A stretch of 64,000 bases of DNA from Gimesia aquarii (GTDB lineage: Bacteria > Planctomycetota > Planctomycetia > Planctomycetales > Planctomycetaceae): assembly GCF_007748195.1 (NCBI RefSeq), contig NZ_CP037920.1:2667501-2731500 (forward strand), in the 5' to 3' direction. A model generated the notes under the pieces. That model was not told the origin of the DNA, did not search any database, and saw only the letters and a list, made by a program, of their open reading frames with translations. A program made the translations under genes and the position numbers. This document shows positions 38,230-47,801 of this stretch, piece after piece (position 1 is the stretch's first letter; every line of letters begins with the position of its first letter).

Positions 38230-39876
38230 TCAGGAATTGGGTTTTCCATATTCATATAGCTTTAAAATATCCTCAGCAGATAAGGCACGTCCAAATAACG
38301 CAAATTCATCCAGACGGCCATTTAAACTTCGAATGCTATGTTCGCCAGTGTGTTCTTTCGGTCGCCAATTTCCAATTTCTGCAGGACCGATCACCAGAGG
38401 AATCGGGTTTTCAAGTCGGTGATGACTTACGGGTAAGCCATCTAGATAGTGAATCACTTCTTTTTTCTGATGATCATAAACGGTCACCAGAAAAATCCAG
38501 CGGCCAAGATCGGTTGGTTTCAAAACCACGGGTGAGAAATAATTCTTCCCTCCCCCTTCTTTGATTCCCAGGATGATCTCGCCTTGATCACTTAACTGCC
38601 AGTGTGGATTACCGGGATTGTAACCATCGGTCAGCATGAGCGAACTCAGCCAACGGTCAAAGCCTTCAATTCGGACCCATGCCATGAAAGTAAGAGACTG
38701 ATACTCTCCGGGAACATGTAGGCGAACACGGTCACTGGTCCGTTTGAATTCCAGAGCGCGTTTCTGAGGCCAGCGCCCCGAAGTCCACTGGCAGCCCACA
38801 ATTGCTCCATCGATTGAAGATTTATTGTGCTGACTTTTGTTGCTGAGCGTTCTTAACCAGTTTGAAGTCTCTTCAAAATCGTAATAAGCGATCAGTGATG
38901 GATCCGTTTTCAAACTCTGATTCTGTTTTTGCCAGCGGGTAAATTGTTGTTGCTGTTGTTGCTCTGCCAGAAGCGACAACTCCTCCAGATTGATTAAAGG
39001 TAACATGCCTTCCGTTAAACGGTTAGTAATCCCCTGTTGGTCAAATTGCACGCCTTCCCCGGTTTTTAGGCTTTGAATATTGGAAGGAGTTTTTCTTTGA
39101 TTGGACGGATGCAATTCCACCATGCCATCAATGACCTGAACCTGCCCATCCCCTGATGGTTCAAGGGACAGAGTGAATTCCGTACCCAGATCAACGACAT
39201 TCAATTTTGATGTTTCAATTGTAAACCCCTGAGCCTGTTCGGGAACGGAAGCCCGGACTTTTCCATATTTGCAGAACGTTTTTAGTGGGGAAATTAACTC
39301 AAATGCAGCAGGACCTTCAATCAGGACCGAGGCACCGCTGATCAACTCGACCTGAATCGTTCCTTTTTTCAGTTTCAACCAGCCTGCAGAGAGACCAGCG
39401 CCAGTTTGTAGATTGCGAGGAGTGTCCCATTCGACGCCAACTGCTTGCGTTAAAAGCGCAATATGATCAGTTTTTGGTGAGTTCGTTTCAACTTCGGACG
39501 CGGTTTTGGGGGAATCTGCGATGAATGGTTCACTATTGGTGCGCGTATTCCAGCCAGCATAGTATGCCAGTGACAACAATAGTGTGGCTGCAACGAGTGA
39601 AGAGGCCAGTAACAGCAGAAAACGGGGAGTTCCCAATCTGGTTTGCGGCACAGTATGTGTCGGATGTGGAATCCAATCATCAGATTCCCTAGTCTCAGTT
39701 GCCCAGACTGACAGACCAGCATGGACTCGCATGTAATCTAAATAAGACTGACGTTGTTTTGGATCTTCTTTAAGTAGTTGTTCCAGTTCAGAATGTGCAT
39801 CCTGGCTGATGTTTCCTTGCAGGAGTGCATCAATGAGCTGGATTAACCGATCTTTGTGGGAATCATTTTGCTTCAT
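38230..39876 (-). CDS. FecR/LamG anti-sigma-like membrane protein
   Basis: A 548-residue protein. The N-terminal cytoplasmic region (LIQLIDALLQGNISQDAH) resembles an anti-sigma domain. A single helix (FLLLLASSLVAATLLLSLAYY) is at about 83-108. A periplasmic FecR domain follows (about 150-260), and a concanavalin/LamG domain fills about 325-548. A short poly-Gln run of six lies near residue 307. The gene overlaps the sigma-factor stop by four bases (ATGA), so the two are coupled, as expected for a sigma/anti-sigma pair sensing an outside polymer. Confidence 0.88.
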   Translation of the reverse strand: MKQNDSHKDRLIQLIDALLQGNISQDAHSELEQLLKEDPKQRQSYLDYMRVHAGLSVWATETRESDDWIPHPTHTVPQTRLGTPRFLLLLASSLVAATLLLSLAYYAGWNTRTNSEPFIADSPKTASEVETNSPKTDHIALLTQAVGVEWDTPRNLQTGAGLSAGWLKLKKGTIQVELISGASVLIEGPAAFELISPLKTFCKYGKVRASVPEQAQGFTIETSKLNVVDLGTEFTLSLEPSGDGQVQVIDGMVELHPSNQRKTPSNIQSLKTGEGVQFDQQGITNRLTEGMLPLINLEELSLLAEQQQQQQFTRWQKQNQSLKTDPSLIAYYDFEETSNWLRTLSNKSQHNKSSIDGAIVGCQWTSGRWPQKRALEFKRTSDRVRLHVPGEYQSLTFMAWVRIEGFDRWLSSLMLTDGYNPGNPHWQLSDQGEIILGIKEGGGKNYFSPVVLKPTDLGRWIFLVTVYDHQKKEVIHYLDGLPVSHHRLENPIPLVIGPAEIGNWRPKEHTGEHSIRSLNGRLDEFALFGRALSAEDILKLYEYGKPNS

Positions 39877-40442
39877 GTGCCGGCCTCCGGTGAATGAAGT
39901 GACTGCTGCATACAGTCCATGAGTCGAAGTCGTAAGCGAGATAACTTCTTATAAATGGCATCACTGGAACGACCTAATTGTTCGGCAACATCTTTTATTG
40001 TGCGTTGTCCGTGATAACAATCGAGAATGAGTTGCTGATTTTCACGATCGAGTTTTTTGATACAGTCGTCGAGTGCCTGCTTTTGTTGATCTGTTTCGGA
40101 GAGTGAACTTGTTTGTTGTTCCGCAATGAGCGAAAGGACTTCTTCAGAAAAATAGTGCCGATCGCGACTTTGGACCCGCTGAAAATTTTTCACTTCATAA
40201 AAAGCAATTCCACAAGCCCATGCGGAAAAACTCTGTTCTGAATCAAAGGTGGACCATTTTCGCCACAAAACAAGACAAGTTTGCTGAAACACATCCTCGG
40301 CATCAGTCTGATGAGGCAGTAATGTCCCGATGAAACCACGAATCAGACTATGGTGCCTGGCCAGCAATGAAACAAACTGCTCATTGGGAATCGAGCCTGA
40401 GCCTGTTTCAGTTTTTTGATGTATTTCTGATGAGCCGTTCAT
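39873..40442 (-). CDS. ECF sigma factor, planctomycete/Verrucomicrobia type
   Basis: A 189-residue RNA polymerase sigma factor. Region 2 (about 25-95) includes LLPHQTDAEDVFQQTCLVLW and WACGIAFYEVKNFQR. Region 4 (about 125-180) includes LDRENQQLILDCYHG and AEQLGRSSDAIYKKLSRL. It matches the Rhodopirellula/Verrucomicrobium ECF group often placed before FecR-like proteins. First gene of the minus-strand operon ending at 33459, and divergent from the ketosynthase cluster. Confidence 0.92.
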   Translation of the reverse strand: MNGSSEIHQKTETGSGSIPNEQFVSLLARHHSLIRGFIGTLLPHQTDAEDVFQQTCLVLWRKWSTFDSEQSFSAWACGIAFYEVKNFQRVQSRDRHYFSEEVLSLIAEQQTSSLSETDQQKQALDDCIKKLDRENQQLILDCYHGQRTIKDVAEQLGRSSDAIYKKLSRLRLRLMDCMQQSLHSPEAGT

Positions 40443-40928
40443 AATAATAATCGTACGCAGATTTCAAAATTGGACGGGGGTTAGCAACTTAAACTAGATA
40501 AATCCTTTGAAACGGCGTTCAAAACCTGATGTAAGTTTATGAATCAATAAGGGTTATGGTTCGGAACTCAAAATGAGTTTTTTCTCTTAGAAAGTAATGA
40601 CCTGACTGAAAACAAGCGATGAATTCCTGGATTGGTCTTTCTAATATATCGATACTATTTTATCCGCTTTTCGACGAAAGGGGAGCTTATTATCTTAGTT
40701 TGGTTTTCACTTCAATGACTATACAAATCGTTTATCGAGACTGTCGGCTATTCTATCTGGATTCACAAATCTGACTTGCTGCGCCACTTGCGAGTTTATT
40801 GTAGAACGGGTAATCTCCTTGAGTTATTATTTAACAATTCCCCAGCTCGTCTAGACCGGTCGAGTGGTCTTCGAATCTTCACCGCATTACTAAATCGATC
40901 AGAGTGGTATAAATCCATGCAGGAATCA
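40443..40928. other. Divergent region between sigma operon and fatty-acid-like cluster
   Basis: About 486 bases. The ketosynthase reading frame remains open upstream to a TTG at 40776, but that stretch lacks family resemblance and a ribosome site, so I treat it as leader. Promoters of both operons should lie here. No hairpin or RNA gene was recognised. Confidence 0.4.
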
Positions 40929-42167
40929 ATGGATGCTCAAAGCCGAATCGTCATTACAGGAATTGGCTTGACGGCTCCGAATGGCAACAATTTAGGAGAA
41001 TTTCGGCAAAGTCTGTTGGAAGGCCGTTCCGGTGTTGTTGATTACAACATTCGTTATATGGGAGATGTTCTGGCCGGTGTCTGCGATTTTGATGAATTAA
41101 AGTATCAAAAGCGAAAAGAAGTCCGTCGGGGAACACGCGCAGGATCAATTGCCATTTATTGTGCGAATGAGGCGGTGAATCAATCCAAACTCGATTGGGA
41201 AAATGTGCCTCGGGATCGTGTAGGCGTTTATCTGGGGATTACTGAACACGGAAATGTCGAGACGGAAAACGAAGTCTACGAAATATCTCAGTTTGATTAT
41301 GATACTAAGGTCTGGTCTCATCATCATAATCCAAGAACGGTCGCCAATAATCCGGCAGGTGAGGTGACACTGAATTTAGGAATCACGGGGCCACATCTGA
41401 CGTTGGGGGCCGCTTGTGCTGCGGGGAATGCAGGCTTTATTCAAGGCGTGCAGATGCTGCGCTTGAACGAAGTTGATCTGGCGTTATGCGGTGGCGTTTC
41501 CGAGAGCATTCACACATTCGGCATTTTTGCCAGCTTCCAGAGTCAGGGGGCACTTGCCACTCACGATGACCCAGTCAAAGCCTGCCGCCCTTTTGATGTG
41601 AACCGAAACGGGATTGTTGTTGCAGAAGGGGGAGCAGTGTGTACGTTAGAGCGTCTTCCCGATGCACTGGCTCGCGGTGCTACAATTTACGGGGAAATCG
41701 TAGGTTATGCCATGAATTCCGATGCCAGTGATTTTGTACTTCCTAATTCTTCTCGACAGGCAGAATGTATCCATCTGGCTCTCAATCGTGCTGGTTTGCA
41801 ACCCTCTGATATTGATATCGTCAGCAGTCATGCCACGGCGACGACTCAGGGAGACATTGAGGAGGCCAAAGCACTGGCAAACGTATTTGCTGACTGCCCT
41901 GATCTTGCCATCAACAATACGAAAAGCTTTATCGGCCATGCGATGGGAGCCGCTGGTGCTCTGGAAATGTTGGGGAATCTTCCCGCATTTGATGATGGGA
42001 TAGCCCACGCAACATTGAATCTGGACGAAGTTGATCCGGAATGTGAATTACCCCAACTTGTTCCCAATCAGCCACGTCAGATGGAGCGGGTCGAATGCAT
42101 TCTGAACAACTCTTTTGGCATGCTGGGAATCAATTCGGTCCTGATTATCAAAAAGTATACTGACTGA
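40929..42167 (+). CDS. Beta-ketoacyl-ACP synthase, FabF-like
   Basis: With ATG 40929 a 412-residue ketosynthase, the normal FabF length. It condenses an acyl chain with malonyl-ACP. The thiolase-fold triad is intact: Cys163 in GAACAAGNAG, His in SSHATATTQGD and His in IGHAMGAAG. RIVITGIGLTAPNG is the typical start. ATG 40917 or TTG 40776 would lengthen it. It is the first gene of the cluster with ACP, two FAD oxidoreductases and FabZ. The ACAAG context (usual CSSG) and HATAT (usual HGTGT) suggest a divergent clade, not housekeeping FabF. Confidence 0.9.
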   Translation: MDAQSRIVITGIGLTAPNGNNLGEFRQSLLEGRSGVVDYNIRYMGDVLAGVCDFDELKYQKRKEVRRGTRAGSIAIYCANEAVNQSKLDWENVPRDRVGVYLGITEHGNVETENEVYEISQFDYDTKVWSHHHNPRTVANNPAGEVTLNLGITGPHLTLGAACAAGNAGFIQGVQMLRLNEVDLALCGGVSESIHTFGIFASFQSQGALATHDDPVKACRPFDVNRNGIVVAEGGAVCTLERLPDALARGATIYGEIVGYAMNSDASDFVLPNSSRQAECIHLALNRAGLQPSDIDIVSSHATATTQGDIEEAKALANVFADCPDLAINNTKSFIGHAMGAAGALEMLGNLPAFDDGIAHATLNLDEVDPECELPQLVPNQPRQMERVECILNNSFGMLGINSVLIIKKYTD

Positions 42168-42491
42168 CTTGATCACGTGTCAGATCTCATTGAAAACACT
42201 GATCTTAGCTCGTTTTCTGTTCACAAAGTGATTTCCTGATCGAAAACTATAACGCTGTCTGAAAGATTTTCTGAAAATCTCGACTTTCTTCAGGGTTCAG
42301 TTGGTTTAAATCGCATAGATCGCGCTATAGTATTCCTCTATAAGGGGCGGGTTTTTATTTCCCGGCTTCTGACGGGGATTTTGTTTGTCTGGTATAAGAG
42401 ACTACCCCTCACCGGTTTTTGCAGCGAACAACATTGGATGAGCTGATTGAAATCGATGTTACAGGATTTTTAGAAAGTTTGGAGTTTCTGC
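42168..42491. other. Intergenic region within biosynthetic cluster
   Basis: About 324 bases between the ketosynthase and ACP genes. No gene was supported. GC-rich runs near 42346-42385 and a TATAG near 42328 could be promoter elements, so the ACP gene may have its own start. No clear terminator stem was seen. Confidence 0.35.
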
Positions 42492-42755
42492 ATGGCGCCG
42501 GAACAAATCAGATCGGTAATCTTGGATATCTTAGCGCGAATTGCTCCCGATGAGGATCTTTCGGAGCTTGATGATAGTGTTCCTTTTCGTGATCAAATGG
42601 AATTAGACAGTATGGATTTTCTGGATATCGTGATGGAGTTGCGTAAACTTTATCGTGTCCAGATTCCAGAAGAAGATTATGGTGAGTTGGTAACAATGGA
42701 TAGCACTGTGACCTACCTGACTCCAATCCTGAAGGATGCGGAAAGCACCGTCTGA
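42492..42755 (+). CDS. Acyl carrier protein
   Basis: An 87-residue ACP. Ser40 in ELDSMDFLDI is the phosphopantetheine attachment site. The length and four-helix pattern are typical, though the site is DSMDF rather than the housekeeping DSLDT/V, suggesting a dedicated carrier. It is followed after 21 bases by the first FAD oxidoreductase and preceded by the ketosynthase. It probably carries the intermediates of this cluster. Confidence 0.92.
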   Translation: MAPEQIRSVILDILARIAPDEDLSELDDSVPFRDQMELDSMDFLDIVMELRKLYRVQIPEEDYGELVTMDSTVTYLTPILKDAESTV

Positions 42756-42776
42756 TTCCAGTAAATTCCCTCCGCC

Positions 42777-44162
42777 ATGAGTTATGATTCAATCATCATT
42801 GGTGCTGGCCTCTCCGGGTTGGCTGCTGGAATCCGGCTGGCCTATTATGGGAAGCAGGTGTGCATTCTTGAAAGGCACACCACGATTGGCGGGCTGAACT
42901 CGTTCTATCGCCTGAGAGGTCGAAATCACGATGTGGGTCTGCACGCCGTCACCAACTACTCCCCTCCTGGTGGAAAACGGGGACCACTCAATAAAATTCT
43001 CAGGCAACTTCGTTTTCAATGGGAAGATTTTGACTTAAGCCCGCAATGCGGTTCTTCGGTTGTCTTTCCAGGTCATACACTCCGCTTTAATAATCAATTC
43101 GATTATTTCGAAGCACAAATTGCCGAACAGTTTCCGCAGCAGATTGATGGCTTTCGTAATCTGGTTACGGAGATTGACACGCACAATATCGGTGATCTGG
43201 GACAAACCTGGATATCTGCCCGAGAACGCATGGTGGCTCACATTTCTGATCCACTCCTGATAAATATGCTGCTTTGCCCGCTCATGTTTTATGGGAGCCC
43301 TTCCGAACATGATATGGACTTCAACCAGTTCGTCATTATGTTTCGCAGTATTTACCAGGAAGGATTTGCCCGTCCTTATAAAGGGATTCGTCTGATTCTC
43401 AAAAACCTGGTCAAAAAATTTAAATCTTTGGGAGGCGAACTCAAACTACGGGCCGGTGTGAAGCAACTTCTGACGGATGGAAATCATATTTCAGGTGTGA
43501 TGCTCGATGATGGTCAGGTTCTCGAAGCAAAAAATGTGCTTTCTTCAGCCGGTTCCGCGGAAACATTAGAAATGTGCGGCGCAGACGTGCCTCAAGATGA
43601 TCGATTTACTCCCGGTGAAATTTCGTTTGTTGAAACGATTTCCGTTCTCGATCGGCAACCAGCCGAACTGGGACACGACGAAACGATCGTGTTCTATAAT
43701 GACTCAGAAGACTTCTACTACGAGCAGTCAAAAGAACCGGTCGACATCCGCAGTGGCATCATCTGCTCTCCCAATAACTTTGAATACAATCAGCCATTGG
43801 AAGAGGGATCGATCCGGATCACAGCTCTGGCAAATCCCGATTATTGGATGAGTCTGCCTGAGGAAAAATACATCGCGGAGAAAGAACATTGGTATGATCA
43901 GATTCTGAAGTCATCCCTGAGGTTTATACCTGATTTCCGCCCTCACGTGACCGACGTCGATACCTTCACTCCGCGGACCATCAAAAAATTCACAGGCCAT
44001 ATTAATGGTTGTGTCTACGGGGCACCTCAGAAAATTCTGGACGGCACAACGCCGTTCAATAATTTATTCTTGTGTGGTACTGATCAGGGGTTTCTGGGAA
44101 TTATTGGCTCCATGCTCTCCGGAATCAGCATTGCGAATCTCCATTTACTCAACCCAAAATGA
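42777..44162 (+). CDS. FAD-dependent oxidoreductase, CrtI/phytoene-desaturase-like (copy 1)
   Basis: A 461-residue flavoprotein. The N-terminal dinucleotide fold has GAGLSG at about residues 9-14 (IIIGAGLSGLAAGIR) and ERHTTIGGLNSF. The C-terminal FLCGTDQGFLGIIGSMLSGI matches CrtI/RetSat-type proteins. It may desaturate or saturate an ACP-bound or free polyene. The reaction is unknown. It starts 21 bases after the ACP gene. The next gene is a second member, arguing for two successive redox steps. Confidence 0.88.
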   Translation: MSYDSIIIGAGLSGLAAGIRLAYYGKQVCILERHTTIGGLNSFYRLRGRNHDVGLHAVTNYSPPGGKRGPLNKILRQLRFQWEDFDLSPQCGSSVVFPGHTLRFNNQFDYFEAQIAEQFPQQIDGFRNLVTEIDTHNIGDLGQTWISARERMVAHISDPLLINMLLCPLMFYGSPSEHDMDFNQFVIMFRSIYQEGFARPYKGIRLILKNLVKKFKSLGGELKLRAGVKQLLTDGNHISGVMLDDGQVLEAKNVLSSAGSAETLEMCGADVPQDDRFTPGEISFVETISVLDRQPAELGHDETIVFYNDSEDFYYEQSKEPVDIRSGIICSPNNFEYNQPLEEGSIRITALANPDYWMSLPEEKYIAEKEHWYDQILKSSLRFIPDFRPHVTDVDTFTPRTIKKFTGHINGCVYGAPQKILDGTTPFNNLFLCGTDQGFLGIIGSMLSGISIANLHLLNPK

Positions 44163-44412
44163 ACGTTTTGATGGTTGAGAAACATGCTGTACTCTTGAAT
44201 CATCATCTGAGAAAAGAGACACATTTTTCCGCTACTACTTGTTGAATTGTCACACTTTTGTCACAGCATCCTGAATTGCTCCAGTTTAGTAGACAAAGTC
44301 TTGAAATTTCGATAAACAAGAGAAGCATTGTGATAGAGTACATGCAGGATATGTGAGGTCTCGCTATCCCTTCTTTTCTAATCTGCTGAACTGGATACGA
44401 CGCTGAGTAATT

Positions 44413-45840
44413 ATGCCCAAAGATTTTTTGAAAGACGCAAAAGACGAATATGATGTCATTGTCATCGGCAGTGGTTTGGCGGGAATGACGTCTGCCAACA
44501 TTCTGGCTCGACAAGGATATTCCGTACTACTCTTGGAGCATCATTACCAACTCGGTGGGATGGCGACCTGGTTCAAACGCCAGAACGGTCATATTTTTGA
44601 TATCTCCCTGCACGGTTTCCCCTATGGAATGCTCAAGAGTTGCCGTAAATATTGGACTCAAGAAATCGCTGATTCGATCGTTCCCTTGAGAGGGGTTCGG
44701 TTTGAAAACCCGCAGTTTTCTTTGGAGACTACTTTTACTCGCGAAGACTTTACGCGATTGCTAATCGAAAAATTCGGCATCGAATCGGAAACAGTCAAAA
44801 ACTTTTTTGATACAGCCCGTAAGATGAACTTCTTTGATGACCAGGGCAAAACCACTCGCGAACTATTCGAGGAATTCTTCCCCGGTCGAGACGACGTTGT
44901 GCGGCTGCTGATGGAACCCATTTCCTACGCCAACGGATCGACACTGGAAGACCCCGCCATTACCTATGGAATTGTCTTTTCCAATTTCATGCAGAAAGGT
45001 GTTTACACCTTTCGTGGTGGGACTGATCGACTTGTTAAGCTGATTAAAGCCGAAATGGAACACAACGGTGTCGACGTGCGAATTCGGACTCAGGTCGAGA
45101 AAATCGAAGTTACGCCCGATCGCAGAGTGACCGGTGTTGTCGTTAACGGACGGCGTATTGGTTGTAAAGCCATCATGTCGAACTCCAATATCAAAGGTAC
45201 GATTCTGAATCTCGTCGGAGAAGAACACTTCGATCAGGAATTCGTTGAGGAAGCCAAAGCCGTTCGGCTCAATAACAGCAGCACTCAGGTTTACATCGCT
45301 TTGAAACCGGGAGATGAACTTGATTTCTGCGGCGATCTTCTCTTCCATTCAGAACACAATGGTTTTGATATCAAAGCCATGCTCAGTAAAGATGTCAGCA
45401 GCCGGACATTCTCGTTCTATTATCCGGAGACACGGCCTGGAAGCGATCGTTCTCTTATCGTCTCTTCCACCAACGCCAATTTCCGAGATTGGGCCGACCT
45501 GCCTGAAGAGCAGTACGAAACCGATAAAACACATCTGATTGAAACCACTCTCGATTGCCTGGAACAATACGTGCCCAACATTCGGGATCGTGTGGATCAT
45601 CTCGAAGCATCTACCCCGCGCACCTTCCAACGTTATACGCAGCATCTACAAGGTGCTTCCTTCGGCACCAAGTTCGAAGGGCTGAAAATCAGCAAAGAAC
45701 TACCCGAGCAAATTGAAGGCTTGTATCACGCCGGGTCCGTTGGCATTATCATGTCGGGGTGGTTGGGAGCAGTCAATTACGGCGTGATCGTCAGCAATGA
45801 TGTTGATAAATTTTTGACGCCTGCGGCCGCTCGTATCTGA
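44413..45840 (+). CDS. FAD-dependent oxidoreductase, CrtI/phytoene-desaturase-like (copy 2)
   Basis: A 475-residue paralogue of the preceding protein. GSGLAG is at about 19-24 ([16 protein letters not shown]), with [13 protein letters not shown] after it and [18 protein letters not shown] near the C-terminus. It keeps the same domain order but clearly diverges from copy 1, so the copies are unlikely to be redundant. The gap to copy 1 is about 250 bases, and FabZ starts 50 bases after its stop. Confidence 0.88.
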   Translation: MPKDFLKDAKDEYDVIVIGSGLAGMTSANILARQGYSVLLLEHHYQLGGMATWFKRQNGHIFDISLHGFPYGMLKSCRKYWTQEIADSIVPLRGVRFENPQFSLETTFTREDFTRLLIEKFGIESETVKNFFDTARKMNFFDDQGKTTRELFEEFFPGRDDVVRLLMEPISYANGSTLEDPAITYGIVFSNFMQKGVYTFRGGTDRLVKLIKAEMEHNGVDVRIRTQVEKIEVTPDRRVTGVVVNGRRIGCKAIMSNSNIKGTILNLVGEEHFDQEFVEEAKAVRLNNSSTQVYIALKPGDELDFCGDLLFHSEHNGFDIKAMLSKDVSSRTFSFYYPETRPGSDRSLIVSSTNANFRDWADLPEEQYETDKTHLIETTLDCLEQYVPNIRDRVDHLEASTPRTFQRYTQHLQGASFGTKFEGLKISKELPEQIEGLYHAGSVGIIMSGWLGAVNYGVIVSNDVDKFLTPAAARI

Positions 45841-45890
45841 TTTGCTTTCAGTGCTAAACTAATTTCAAGAAAAAGAAACGGAACGATCTC

Positions 45891-46316
45891 GTGAATCTGG
45901 ATGATATCAAAGCCTGCATTCCTCACCGCGAACCTTTTTTATGGTTGGATGAAATCGTCTCGCTGGAAGAAAACGGAATTCATGCCCGGAAATTAGTTTC
46001 TCCCGATTCTGATTTCTTTCAAGGTCATTATCCCGACAACCCGATTCTGCCCGGTGTTTTTCTTTGTGAAGCGGCCATGCAGGCATCTGCTGTGTTTATC
46101 GCAAAATTAGGTGTTGAAACCGGCGATAAAGTTCCCGTGGCAACCCGCTTGAACAATACCAAGTTTCGACGCATGGTGAAGCCAGGCGAAACGTTGGACA
46201 TCCATGTGAACTTAAAGGAGCGTTTAGGGGCGGCCTACTTTTTTACAGGTAAGATTATGGTCGGCGGTGAGACCGCCGCCCGACTGGAGTTCGCTGTTAC
46301 CGCGACCGATAAATAA
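45891..46316 (+). CDS. 3-hydroxyacyl-ACP dehydratase, FabZ-like
   Basis: A 141-residue hotdog-fold dehydratase. The catalytic His46 lies in DFFQGHYPDNPILPGV and the catalytic Glu60 in FLCEAAMQAS, as in FabZ. It makes an enoyl-ACP from a 3-hydroxyacyl-ACP. It starts with GTG at 45891, preceded by GGAACG. Last gene of the cluster. No ketoreductase or enoyl reductase lies beside it, so housekeeping FabG would have to supply the hydroxyacyl substrate, unless one of the flavoproteins replaces it. Confidence 0.92.
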   Translation: MNLDDIKACIPHREPFLWLDEIVSLEENGIHARKLVSPDSDFFQGHYPDNPILPGVFLCEAAMQASAVFIAKLGVETGDKVPVATRLNNTKFRRMVKPGETLDIHVNLKERLGAAYFFTGKIMVGGETAARLEFAVTATDK

Positions 46317-46345
46317 ATCGGATACGCGGTCACCCTTCAGGCAGA

Positions 46346-47626
46346 CTACGGTTTTTTATTTTCAATCCGATACAAGTTGTTCTCCGTTCGTAGAATGATC
46401 GACTTACCGGCCACTGCCAGTGAAGCAATGCAGCCGTCATCCAATTTGTTCGCTGCCAGTTCTTCATACTTCTTCGCAGGTTTAATGACGCGTGTTAAGC
46501 CTGTCTTGTCGGCCATATAAATTTTACCATCGGCATAAATGGGTGAAGCCGAAAAGGCACTCCGTGCCATCCGTTCTTTCCAGATCAGTTTTCCGGTCTT
46601 CGCATCCAGACAAGAAGCGATTCCTTTGTCATCCACCATAAACAGCATCCCGTCGATTAAGAGCTGAGAAGGTTTTGAAGGGATTCCTTTTTGCTCGATC
46701 CATTTCACATGCGATTCGGTCACATCGCCTTTACCACTCGGACTGACAGCGTATAAATGCGCTTTACCAAACCCGGTACCGATGTAAATTTTTTCGCCAT
46801 CATACAACGGACGATTCGCAGCCGAGTGTTGCGGGTAATAAAACTTCCAATACTCGTCTCCCGTGAGCGGGTTGTAAGAGAGTGTTGCTTTCGCCGCCGG
46901 ACTGATTAACTGCACGCGCCCTTCATGCTCAATAACCCGAGGTGTCGCGAACGCTTTTTTGAAGTCGCCGTTCTTGGTTTTGTAATCGATGTCGCGATCT
47001 TTTTTCCAGACTTCCTTGCCCGTTTTCTTGTCGAGTGCAACGACATACTGATAGTCATAACCATCAAATTGCAAGATAAGCAGATTCTTGTAAATGATCG
47101 GAGACGATCCCGCACCCCGCCAGTGATTGCAGGGATAATCCCGACGCGACCAGAGAACATCTCCCGTTTGGGTATCCAGACACGCGGTTCCATAAGCACC
47201 GTAATGCACATAGATCCGACCCTCTTCAATCACTGGTGTGCTTGAAGCATGTGAATTGCTGGGGTCAATGTATTGTGGCTTCTCGACATCAAAGATTTTT
47301 TTGTCGTGCAGAATCTTACCGCTATTCAAGTCAACGCAGACAACGCCCAATTCTTTACCATCTTTGGTCGCTGTAGTGACCCAGACTTGATCTTTCCAGA
47401 CGACAGGAGAGGACCAGGCGCGACCATGAATGGGTGTTTTCCAGACGATATTTTCTTTCTCACTCCACTTCACAGGTAGTCCAGTCGCCTTCGAAGTCCC
47501 ATCTGCGTGAGGCCCGCGAAACTGATTCCAGTATGGTTCTTCGGCAGAGGCAACCATGGCTGTTGAAATCAAGGCGGCAACGCAGGTGAAAGCGGAAAAC
47601 AGAGATCGTATTTTTATCGCAGCCAT
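46346..47626 (-). CDS. Exported PQQ-like beta-propeller protein (first)
   Basis: A 426-residue secreted protein with signal peptide ending VASAEEP. The PQQ-enzyme-like repeats are marked by WNQFRGPHADGTSKATGLP at the start, then WSRRDYPCNHWRGAGSS, IYADGKIYMADKTG and similar blades. The motif set is of the planctomycete outer propeller family, most of which lack known PQQ catalytic residues, so enzyme activity is not implied. It converges on the FabZ gene. A similar protein lies at 55300-56667. Confidence 0.88.
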   Translation of the reverse strand: MAAIKIRSLFSAFTCVAALISTAMVASAEEPYWNQFRGPHADGTSKATGLPVKWSEKENIVWKTPIHGRAWSSPVVWKDQVWVTTATKDGKELGVVCVDLNSGKILHDKKIFDVEKPQYIDPSNSHASSTPVIEEGRIYVHYGAYGTACLDTQTGDVLWSRRDYPCNHWRGAGSSPIIYKNLLILQFDGYDYQYVVALDKKTGKEVWKKDRDIDYKTKNGDFKKAFATPRVIEHEGRVQLISPAAKATLSYNPLTGDEYWKFYYPQHSAANRPLYDGEKIYIGTGFGKAHLYAVSPSGKGDVTESHVKWIEQKGIPSKPSQLLIDGMLFMVDDKGIASCLDAKTGKLIWKERMARSAFSASPIYADGKIYMADKTGLTRVIKPAKKYEELAANKLDDGCIASLAVAGKSIILRTENNLYRIENKKP

Positions 47627-47801
47627 TGCTGATTCCTGAGTTGAAGAAAAATGAAGCAGGAAGGAAAACAGGAGTCGATCTGCGGTAACAATAAACGCAG
47701 AATCAAAGGGTAATAACTAAAGGAAGTTAATTAGCAAGGGGCGTTTCCCCTGCTATTCTGATTATAAGAGCCGTCACACTCGATGCAATTGAAAAGCGCC
47801 T

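Noticed and set aside
40776-40928. Ketosynthase extended to TTG 40776
   Set aside because: The additional 51 residues have no similarity to ketosynthases, and the 412-residue form has the normal length.
40929-46316. Ladderane biosynthesis cluster
   Set aside because: Only part of the proposed anammox gene set is present, no radical SAM enzyme is in the cluster, and this organism shows no anammox genes in the window.
42492-46316. Carotenoid cluster based on CrtI-like genes
   Set aside because: There is no phytoene synthase, and ACP, KS and FabZ point to a fatty-acid-type pathway.
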